Source: an uncultured Saprospiraceae bacterium
Lineage (GTDB): Bacteria > Bacteroidota > Bacteroidia > Chitinophagales > Saprospiraceae
NCBI GenBank assembly: GCA_937921525.1
Contig: CAKZUM010000687.1
Location: 1-12,461 of the forward strand
DNA length: 12,461 nucleotides
Direction of reading: 5' to 3'
In this document: positions 1 through 5,217 of the stretch, in pieces
Layout: the number at the start of each line of letters is the position of its first letter
Position numbering within the stretch: position 1 is the stretch's first letter
Translations under genes and position numbers: made by a program
Notes under the pieces: model-generated
Seen by the model: only the letters and a program-made list of their open reading frames with translations
Told to the model about the DNA's origin: nothing
Databases searched by the model: none

Positions 1-339
1 ATCAAAAGATTCCTGCGTTCCCTTATAAATAGTCTCTGCTATTTTTTCTTTTTGAACCGTATTTGGAATCAACGCCCCAAAAGTATTCTGAACACAATGA
101 ATCGCAAATAGTTCCACCGATAAACCTTCCACCTCTATGACTTGTCCAAATCTACGCCAAGGATGGGTCGCTGCAAAACTTACGTGATTGGCAGGATGCC
201 ATTCCAATGCCGCAATGACCAACTCGTGATCGTTGATTAACTGATTCCATACAGGGACTAATTGCTCACTACCCGCAATTTCCATAGCTCCTCCTGGAAA
301 GAAATCGATCTGTATATTTTCTAAAATTAATGCTTTCAT
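1..339 (-). CDS. pncA: Nicotinamidase-like isochorismatase-family hydrolase, 3' end outside window
   Basis: The 113 N-terminal codons are present; the gene runs off the window's left edge. Nicotinamidases deamidate nicotinamide to nicotinate in cytoplasmic NAD salvage. Family features visible are the opening MKALIL...Q.DF.PGGA, the metal-site segment LEWHPANH, the HCVQNTFGA segment and IYKG, whose lysine (about residue 105) matches the catalytic lysine. Against the usual DxQxDF opening, residue 8 is Asn where the family's catalytic Asp sits, and the metal-binding Asp of the D-x-H pair is Glu. The catalytic cysteine would lie beyond the window. The start is the ATG at 337-339, in register with the conserved opening. 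Only a weak -7-like box (CATATTTG, minus strand, 380-387) lies upstream. Family membership is fairly safe, but activity on nicotinamide is uncertain. Confidence 0.72.
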   Translation of the reverse strand, partial: MKALILENIQIDFFPGGAMEIAGSEQLVPVWNQLINDHELVIAALEWHPANHVSFAATHPWRRFGQVIEVEGLSVELFAIHCVQNTFGALIPNTVQKEKIAETIYKGTQESFD

Positions 340-364
340 AAATTTGTGTTGATTTGCAAAACAA

Positions 365-379
365 GACACCAGAGGTGTC
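365..379. repeat. Short palindrome, 6-bp stem with 3-nt loop
   Basis: GACACC-AGA-GGTGTC forms a perfect stem just upstream of the nicotinamidase-like gene. A related half-site with GGACACCAGAATTGTC follows the larger palindrome at about 638-653, so this looks like one member of a small intergenic repeat family. No function can be assigned. Confidence 0.5.
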
Positions 380-399
380 CAAATATGTTAGAAGAAATG

Positions 400-587
400 G
401 ACAAGTTTATCCAGATGGTTGACAGTTGTTTTTTAAAAAAATCAACTTCAATCTCAACTTCAACCTCAAAACGAGATGTTGACAGCCTGTTTTGAGGTCA
501 ACGTCATAATTTGAAGTTGAATTTGAAGTTGAAGTTGAGTTTGAAGTTAAAAGTGTCAACTACTTTTAGTCTTTGGATAAACTTGTC
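400..587. repeat. Long imperfect inverted repeat made of TTGAAG hexamers
   Basis: The outer arms GACAAGTTTATCC (400-412) and GGATAAACTTGTC (575-587) are perfect reverse complements. Inside, the right arm is a degenerate hexamer ladder (TTGAAG, TTGAAT, TTGAAG, TTGAAG, TTGAGT, TTGAAG from 511), and the left arm carries the same hexamers in the opposite orientation (from 443). The core is a 10-bp perfect stem, ACCTCAAAAC (463-472) with GTTTTGAGGT (489-498). It fills most of the 406-base gap between two minus-strand genes. No coding potential was recognised. It may be a non-autonomous element or a cruciform-forming microsatellite. Confidence 0.7.
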
Positions 588-605
588 AAGAAATGCAATC
601 TTACA

Positions 606-634
606 GATCGTCGAGGTTTGTAACCTCGACGATC
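606..634. repeat. Perfect 13-bp palindrome with TGT loop
   Basis: GATCGTCGAGGTT, loop TGT, then AACCTCGACGATC form an uninterrupted 13-bp stem. It lies downstream of the WG-repeat gene, whose transcription runs toward it. It has no T-run, so it is a weak candidate for an intrinsic terminator. Its shape (long perfect stem, three-base loop) matches other intergenic palindromes in this window. Confidence 0.65.
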
Positions 635-702
635 CTAGGACACCAGAATTGTCAAGAGGGATGTATTTTATTTAAAAACAACAAATGCTATCCATTTTTA
701 TC

Positions 703-735
703 CGAAATACGTCTCTATTCTCTGCTCTCTATTCT
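703..735. repeat. Pyrimidine-rich TCTCTATTCTC repeat, single copy
   Basis: This segment, starting CGAAATACGTCTCTATTC, closely resembles both arms of the inverted repeat at 7401-7512. It is a solitary copy of the same family, about 10 bases past the stop codon of the WG-repeat gene. Confidence 0.5.
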
Positions 736-745
736 AGTAAAAACC

Positions 746-1894
746 TTAATAATACAACTGTACACGAGCCAGACCTTCCGAAAAATCTCGAGCATCCCCG
801 TATATAGAAGAAATGACCTCCTTTCCTTCTGAATTTAAAAATCTATAACCACTTTGATTAATGGCCCTTGCCATGCCCTCCTTACTATCCCATGCTAAAC
901 CATATTTAGCATCTGTTAGTTCCTTACCCTCTCTATCCAAAAATCCATAATAAAATCCAATACTATAAACCGCCATCTTATCAGCAAAATAATTTAATTG
1001 GTCATATTTAAAAGGCGTAAGTAATGTGCCATCTTCTTGCATCAAAGCAAATTTTCCATCTTTGTAGGCGGCCCAGCGTTTCTCTTTTATAGGCAGAATT
1101 TGTTCATATTTCGGCGACACAATCCATTCCCCTTTTGAGTCGATCAATCCATATAAGCCATCTACTGTAGCGGCGGCAAGTTTGTTTTGAAAGTCCGAGC
1201 ATTTTTTAAAAGAAGCAGGGATTTGCCAAGTCTTATCTTTTTTTAAAAAACCAACTTTACCTTCTAGTTTTGCCCGAACAATCCCTTCTTTAAATTCACC
1301 TAGTTGGTCATATTTTGGCGTAATTACGGACTGTCCTTTTAGATCAATAAATCCATACTTTCCATTTTTCTTCACTTTAGCTAAACCATTTTTAAAGGCC
1401 CAGGCAGATTGGTAAATGGTAGACGTTATGATAGTCCCCGTTTTATCAATATAACCATAAGTAGTCGTATCTTTATAGATACCCACTCCTTCCGAAAAAT
1501 CTTTAATCTCTGTCCAATTAGCTGGAAGTACCCACGCTCCATTTTTGTCAATGATCCCCATTTTGTTATCCCAAGTACTTACGCGCGCTAGCCCATTTTT
1601 AAAAGACCAAGCTGCTTTGTATTGCAAGTCAATTTTAATAGTTCCTTCCTTGTCAATATAGCCCCATTGATCTTTGATTCTGACGGCTGCTAATCCTTCT
1701 TTAAAATCTTGGCAATCATCAAAACGACCTTCAATAACTGCTTCACCTTCTTGATTCATATAGCCCCATTTATAGGTCTCGGTATCATAATCTAAGCCAT
1801 TCGCTCCGTAGTTTCCTTCTGTTTCCGTATCTAATTGACAGGCAATCAAAAGAAAAGAGAAAAAAAATAGTGAGAACCAAAGGAGTTTATTCAT
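746..1894 (-). CDS. WG-repeat lipoprotein
   Basis: A 382-residue protein with a hydrophobic signal segment (residues 4-18) and a lipobox LIAC with the lipid-accepting Cys at 19, so it is a predicted lipoprotein outside the inner membrane. The mature part is built from about ten WG repeats of 32-36 residues, each with a core such as WGYIDKEG, YGFIDLKG or YGFLDREG followed by a hydrophobic pair, plus spacer motifs of the type F.EGLA.V. This matches the WG_beta_rep family (PF14903), widespread in Bacteroidota and generally without known enzymatic function; a binding or scaffold role is inferred. The fully acidic DTETEG stretch after Cys19 may help retain or export the lipoprotein. The start at 1892-1894 directly precedes the signal peptide. 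It diverges from menA across a repeat array. Confidence 0.88.
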   Translation of the reverse strand: MNKLLWFSLFFFSFLLIACQLDTETEGNYGANGLDYDTETYKWGYMNQEGEAVIEGRFDDCQDFKEGLAAVRIKDQWGYIDKEGTIKIDLQYKAAWSFKNGLARVSTWDNKMGIIDKNGAWVLPANWTEIKDFSEGVGIYKDTTTYGYIDKTGTIITSTIYQSAWAFKNGLAKVKKNGKYGFIDLKGQSVITPKYDQLGEFKEGIVRAKLEGKVGFLKKDKTWQIPASFKKCSDFQNKLAAATVDGLYGLIDSKGEWIVSPKYEQILPIKEKRWAAYKDGKFALMQEDGTLLTPFKYDQLNYFADKMAVYSIGFYYGFLDREGKELTDAKYGLAWDSKEGMARAINQSGYRFLNSEGKEVISSIYGDARDFSEGLARVQLYY

Positions 1895-1900
1895 GTTTAT

Positions 1901-1908
1901 TATTTTTG
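1901..1908 (+). promoter_or_regulatory. Candidate -7 box for menA
   Basis: TATTTTTG fits the Bacteroidota -7 consensus TAnnTTTG. No TTTG -33 box lies at the expected distance upstream, so support is partial. If used, transcription would begin near 1915 and the menA leader would contain all four palindromes of the 1921-2018 array. Confidence 0.3.
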
Positions 1909-1920
1909 GAGGATTTTGTA

Positions 1921-2018
1921 CGGAATAAATTCCGTGTTACGGGGTACGGAATAAATTCCGTGTTACTACTTACGGAATAAATTCCGTGTTACTACTTACG
2001 GAATAAATTCCGTGTTAC
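1921..2018. repeat. Four-copy palindromic tandem array, 26-bp period
   Basis: The 20-base unit CGGAATAAATTCCGTGTTAC recurs without change at 1921, 1947, 1973 and 1999. Six-base spacers separate the copies (GGGGTA once, TACTTA twice). Each unit contains the stem CGGAAT/ATTCCG. The array occupies most of the divergent gap between the WG gene and menA and ends 12 bases before the menA ATG. Its reverse complement begins GTAACACGGAATTTATTCCG, matching the first half of the 46-bp unit on the other side of menA, so both belong to one family. Confidence 0.9.
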
Positions 2019-2021
2019 AGA

Positions 2022-2029
2022 CAAACATA
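2022..2029 (-). promoter_or_regulatory. Candidate -7 box for the WG-repeat gene
   Basis: CAAACATA on the plus strand reads TATGTTTG on the minus strand, matching TAnnTTTG. A -33 TTTG at the right distance would fall inside the menA coding sequence and is not obvious. If used, the WG transcript would start near 2015 and carry the palindrome array in its leader. Confidence 0.3.
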
Positions 2030-2030
2030 C

Positions 2031-2924
2031 ATGGCATTAAAACATTGGATATCTGCAATTCGTTTAAGAACCCTACCACTTGCTGTAGCGAGTATTGGTA
2101 TGGGTAGCTTTTTGGCAGCAGCAGATCATACCTTCGATTGGAAGGTCTTTTTATTGGCTGGCCTTACCGCTATTTTTCTACAAATATTATCAAATTTATC
2201 GAATGATTACGGAGATTCTATTCATGGCGCTGATAGTGTAGAGCGCAGTGGACCGAGTAGGGCAGTCCAATCAGGGGTGATTAGTGCTACAGCGATGAAA
2301 AAATCGATGTATATATTAGCTGCCTGTTCCCTATTCTCTGGATTGAGTTTGATTGTTTATGCCATACAGTCCCGTCAAGATTTTTTAATCTTTTTAACCA
2401 TAGGTATTTTTTCCATCGCAGCAGCTATTACCTATACCAGCGGAAGCATACCATATGGCTACAAAGGGTTGGGTGATTTAATGGTCTTAATCTTCTTTGG
2501 ATGGGTGGCTACTATAGGAACCTATTATTTACATGCGCATGAAATGTATTGGAATCACTTTTTACCTGCTACTGCACTAGGTTTTTTAACCATAGGCGTC
2601 TTAAATGTCAATAATATTCGAGATATTGAGTCGGATAAATTAGCAGGGAAGTATTCGATACCTGTTCGCTTAGGTCGAAAAAAGGCGGTTTGGTATCACT
2701 GGATATTACTCGGTGGTGCTATTCTATTAGCGATTATTTACTGTTTACAAACAGGAAAAGGACTAATCCAATACCTTTTTATGTTTGCTGTCCCTTTCTT
2801 ATTTATTAATGCGCGTGCTGTGAAAATTCACACTACCGCAGCAGCACTTGATCCATATTTGAAACAAATGGCTATTAGTACGCTGGTATTTGTGCTAGGC
2901 TTTGGTTTAGGGCAGATACTGTAA
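2031..2924 (+). CDS. menA: 1,4-dihydroxy-2-naphthoate polyprenyltransferase
   Basis: A 297-residue integral membrane prenyltransferase of the UbiA superfamily. It attaches the polyprenyl chain to 1,4-dihydroxy-2-naphthoate in menaquinone synthesis. The opening W..A.RLRTLPLA is typical of MenA. The first Asp-rich motif is NDYGD...GAD (residues 58-68), followed by RSGPSRAVQSG (72-82). The second is NNIRD...D...GK (194-207). These bind diphosphate through Mg2+ and mark MenA rather than UbiA. About eight or nine hydrophobic segments span the protein, and length is normal. The start ATG begins directly at the conserved N-terminus. There is no Shine-Dalgarno, as is usual in this phylum. No other men gene is in the window. 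The TAA stop lies inside the downstream repeat. Confidence 0.95.
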   Translation: MALKHWISAIRLRTLPLAVASIGMGSFLAAADHTFDWKVFLLAGLTAIFLQILSNLSNDYGDSIHGADSVERSGPSRAVQSGVISATAMKKSMYILAACSLFSGLSLIVYAIQSRQDFLIFLTIGIFSIAAAITYTSGSIPYGYKGLGDLMVLIFFGWVATIGTYYLHAHEMYWNHFLPATALGFLTIGVLNVNNIRDIESDKLAGKYSIPVRLGRKKAVWYHWILLGGAILLAIIYCLQTGKGLIQYLFMFAVPFLFINARAVKIHTTAAALDPYLKQMAISTLVFVLGFGLGQIL

Positions 2925-3127
2925 CCCAGAATTTATTCTGGACAACTATCGAGCGCAGCGTAGATAAATAAACATCATGTTAAGCGAAAAGTCAAAATTG
3001 TGATATATATTTTTTTGAAAATTTGGTAGCCCAGAATTTATTCTGGACATTTATCCATTGCAACGTAGATAGCTTATATATTATCTGCGCTGCGCTCGAT
3101 AGTATTACAGAATGAATTCTGTGCTAC
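2921..3127. repeat. Compound repeat: three copies of a 46-bp unit, two direct and one inverted
   Basis: Units lie at 2921-2966 (+), 3026-3071 (+) and 3082-3127 (-), all exactly 46 bases and alignable without gaps. Each has a palindromic head (GTAACCCAGAATTTATTCTG in copy 1) and a tail ending in GCAGCGTAGATA or a close variant. Tails of copies 1 and 3 form a 22-bp inverted repeat (2945-2966 with 3082-3103) with one mismatch. The head is a variant of the unit repeated upstream of menA. The menA stop TAA (2922-2924) lies within copy 1. It fills the menA-dehydratase gap and no promoter box was recognised. Confidence 0.88.
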
Positions 3128-3143
3128 AATTCAAACAACAACG

Positions 3144-4097
3144 ATGAAATTAACAACCATTCCAACCTTCGAGGATATAAAAAGAGTACACGAGGAAATT
3201 ACACCTTACATTAATAAAACCCCTGTCTTAAGTTCGAGTAGTATCAATCAAATAAGCGGCGCTACTATTTTTTTTAAATGTGAAAATTTTCAAAAAGTTG
3301 GTGCATTCAAAATGCGAGGGGCTGCTAGTGCAACGATGGCATTGAGTCCAGAAGAATTAGCAAAGGGTGTTGCTACGCACTCTTCAGGTAATCATGCACA
3401 AGCCGTCGCTTTGTCCGCAAAGAATTATGGAACCAAAGCGTATATCGTAATGCCTTCCAATGCGCCAAGTATCAAGCGAGCGGCAACAGAAGGTTATGGC
3501 GCAGAAATCATTACTTGCGAACCTACCTTAGAGGCCAGAGAAACCACCCTAAATGAAGTAGTCGAAAAAACAGGTGCTACCTTTTTACACCCTTACAATA
3601 ATTATGATGTGATTGCTGGACAGGCTACTTGCGCCAAAGAATTAATTGAAGAAGTCGGTTTACTTGATGTAGTTATGGCACCAGTTGGTGGCGGGGGCTT
3701 GATGAGTGGTACGTCCATTAGTACGCGTGCTTTGTTACCCAATGCACAAATAATTGGAGCAGAACCAGAGGTAGCCAATGACGCTTACCGTTCTTTTAAA
3801 AGTGGTACGATGCAATACAATACTCGTATTGATACGATTGCGGATGGCTTGCGCACGAATCTAGGTGAATACACTTTGGAGATTATTTTGAAAAACGTAG
3901 ATGATATTATTACTGTTTCGGAAGAAGAAATAGTAAAGGCGATGCGACTTATATGGGAACGTATGAAGATTATTATTGAACCTTCTTGTGCCGTGCCTTT
4001 GGCGGCGGTGCTTCAGCAGCCTGAGCGATTTCGGGGAAAAAAGATTGGGATTATTTTGACGGGGGGGAATGTGGATGTGGAGGAGTTGCCTTTTTAG
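3144..4097 (+). CDS. PLP-dependent serine/threonine (3-hydroxyaspartate) dehydratase
   Basis: A 317-residue fold-type II PLP enzyme of the threonine dehydratase/serine racemase family. It lacks the C-terminal ACT regulatory domain of biosynthetic IlvA. The Schiff-base lysine is K56 in FQKVGAFKMRGA. SSGNHAQA (80-87) contains the catalytic Ser81 loop, and GGGGLMSG (182-189) is the phosphate-binding loop. E207, A211 and D213 show the E-x3-A-x-D spacing of the divalent-metal site in serine racemase. From memory of family sequences, FFKCENFQ.VGAFK, RMKI..EP and the ending GGNVD.E most resemble yeast SRY1-type threo-3-hydroxyaspartate ammonia-lyases. Likely products are 2-oxo acids plus ammonia, or D-serine if it racemises. 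It stands alone between repeats, convergent with the haem-protein gene, so context does not narrow the substrate. Confidence 0.9.
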   Translation: MKLTTIPTFEDIKRVHEEITPYINKTPVLSSSSINQISGATIFFKCENFQKVGAFKMRGAASATMALSPEELAKGVATHSSGNHAQAVALSAKNYGTKAYIVMPSNAPSIKRAATEGYGAEIITCEPTLEARETTLNEVVEKTGATFLHPYNNYDVIAGQATCAKELIEEVGLLDVVMAPVGGGGLMSGTSISTRALLPNAQIIGAEPEVANDAYRSFKSGTMQYNTRIDTIADGLRTNLGEYTLEIILKNVDDIITVSEEEIVKAMRLIWERMKIIIEPSCAVPLAAVLQQPERFRGKKIGIILTGGNVDVEELPF

Positions 4098-4100
4098 TCT

Positions 4101-4119
4101 CCTCGGATTTCATCCGAGG
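4101..4119. terminator. Hairpin after the dehydratase gene
   Basis: CCTCGGAT-TTC-ATCCGAGG is a perfect 8-bp stem with a three-base loop, four bases after the dehydratase TAG. A second small hairpin, AACTAC-TTC-GTAGTT, follows at 4132-4146. No strong T-run follows either, so they may be members of the palindrome families as much as true intrinsic terminators. Position between convergent genes favours a transcript-end role. Confidence 0.45.
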
Positions 4120-4186
4120 TTATTCGTGTTTAACTACTTCGTAGTTGAGACTGTTTAATAAAGTGTGTCAAAAAGGAATAATCGTT

Positions 4187-4378
4187 TTAGGGCGAACGAA
4201 AAGTAAAAATCGTAATATATAACAGAGGGAATATATAAGAGAGTTATAATTTATAAAGGCAAAGCCTTCCAGATAGTAAACACAAGGCTGTGCCTTGTGC
4301 CTCCTATTCTTTAAGGCTTCGCTTTTATACTCTTTCAACGCTTTACATATTATATGAATGACTTTTCGTTCGCCCTAA
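4187..4378. mobile_element. MITE-like element with 18-bp perfect inverted ends
   Basis: TTAGGGCGAACGAAAAGT (4187-4204) is matched exactly by its reverse complement at 4361-4378. The similarity continues inward imperfectly through AT-rich sequence. Inside are nested hairpins, AAGGC-AAA-GCCTT (4256-4268) and CACAAGGC-TGT-GCCTTGTG (4281-4299). The 192 bases have no usable open frame. No clear target-site duplication was seen. It fills the gap between two convergent genes. A related end fragment (GCGAAAAGTCAAAATTGTGA) occurs at 2983-3002. It could equally be a folded REP-like cluster or a bidirectional terminator. Confidence 0.6.
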
Positions 4379-4457
4379 TATTGCTAAAATTGACTCTTGA
4401 TTGTCAACGTTTTATAGGCATTCTCAATTCTCAATTTTCCATTCACAATTAAGTATA

Positions 4458-4892
4458 TCATTTACTACCCAACCAATCCACCAACATCTTTCGATCATCC
4501 GTTGTCAATTTCGCTTCTGGATGTAGCCAAGTATAGCTTTTCATAGGCATATAGCTAGTCTCAATGGATTCAATCATTTCTTGGATCTTATGGCTTCTCT
4601 TTTTAGCATCATAATCTGCCCAAGTAGAAAAATTGACCTGTTGTCTACCGCCTCTAATATGACTTCTGATCATTAAGGAAATAGGGGCTACGTTGGTATA
4701 CCAAGGGTAGGTAGTATGATGGGAGTGGCAATCATAGCAGGCACTTTTCATTATGGCAGCAATATTGGCTGGCGGATTTTCTACTGCTATAAAGTCCTTT
4801 GCAGGTATGCTTTCTGGATTTGTTTTATCAATTCGGATAAATTGAATGAGCACTAGCACGACCAATAATCCTAAAAGTATTTTCTTCTTCAT
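4458..4892 (-). CDS. Membrane-anchored haem-binding domain protein (CxxCH)
   Basis: A 144-residue protein with a Lys-rich start and one hydrophobic helix (residues 5-19), probably an uncleaved anchor that places the rest in the periplasm. CYDCH (52-56) is a c-type haem attachment motif, followed by TTYPWY and AP.S..I..H...GR....FS.W. A Met-containing MPM segment (about 115-117) and HPEAKLT.DDR..L..W complete the pattern of the Haem_bd family (PF14376). Redox or haem-sensing roles are inferred; the family's function is poorly known. A longer frame opens with a TTG at 4917-4919, but that codon lies inside the candidate -7 box, and the ATG at 4890-4892 sits right before the membrane helix. The ATG is therefore preferred. 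Confidence 0.85.
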   Translation of the reverse strand: MKKKILLGLLVVLVLIQFIRIDKTNPESIPAKDFIAVENPPANIAAIMKSACYDCHSHHTTYPWYTNVAPISLMIRSHIRGGRQQVNFSTWADYDAKKRSHKIQEMIESIETSYMPMKSYTWLHPEAKLTTDDRKMLVDWLGSK

Positions 4893-4916
4893 GTTTTTTC
4901 TTAAAAGTTGATGGGG

Positions 4917-4924
4917 CAAATATA
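4917..4924 (-). promoter_or_regulatory. -7 box for the haem-protein gene
   Basis: CAAATATA on the plus strand reads TATATTTG on the minus strand, a full TAnnTTTG match. It is 24 bases upstream of the preferred ATG. It supports that ATG over the earlier TTG codon. No TTTG stands at the usual -33 distance; the nearest repeat unit would occupy that position. Confidence 0.5.
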
Positions 4925-4931
4925 CTGAATC

Positions 4932-5217
4932 CGTAGCTCAAGCATCTAGCTTGAGAAAAAAATAATCTCGTAGCTCAAGCATCTTGCTTGAGAGAGAAAC
5001 TCACGTAGCTCAAGTATCTAGCTTGAGAGAGAAACTCACGTAGCTCAAGCTTCTAGCTTGAGAAAAATACTCAAGCAGGATGCTTGAGCTACGGTAAGCT
5101 ACGTTACTCAAGCAGGATGCTTGAGCTACGGTAAGCTATTTTACTCAAGCAGGATGCTTGAGCTACGGTAAGCTACGTTAATCAAGTAGGATGCTTGAGC
5201 TACGGGAAGCTACGTTA
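4932..5217. repeat. Eight-unit palindromic array in two opposed halves
   Basis: Four units of the type CGTAGCTCAAGCATCTAGCT(TGAG) begin at 4932, 4969, 5004 and 5039. Four units in the opposite orientation (CTCAAGCAGGATGCTTGAGC(TACG)) begin at 5070, 5107, 5144 and 5181, with an exact 37-bp period. The last four share the spacer GTAAGCTACGTTA with small changes; the first four have different spacers and variable cores. Each unit is itself a stem of 7-8 bp. The array fills the gap between two minus-strand genes. Its final spacer (5205-5217) includes the stop codon of the HHH-barrel gene. No coding sequence lies within it. Confidence 0.93.

Noticed and set aside
593..832. 79-codon plus-strand open frame
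   Set aside because: It runs through the 13-bp palindrome, the pyrimidine-rich repeat and the antisense end of the WG gene. The peptide has no recognisable pattern.
3144..4097. Biosynthetic threonine deaminase IlvA
   Set aside because: The protein ends right after the catalytic domain and has no ACT regulatory domain; no other branched-chain amino acid gene is near.
4893..4919. Nine-residue N-terminal extension of the haem protein from a TTG codon
   Set aside because: The TTG is part of the candidate -7 box, and the extension precedes a normal Lys-rich membrane anchor start at the ATG.
4932..5204. CRISPR array
   Set aside because: Repeats are regularly spaced, but the spacers are 11-14 bases, nearly identical to each other, and the array reverses orientation midway; no cas gene is near.
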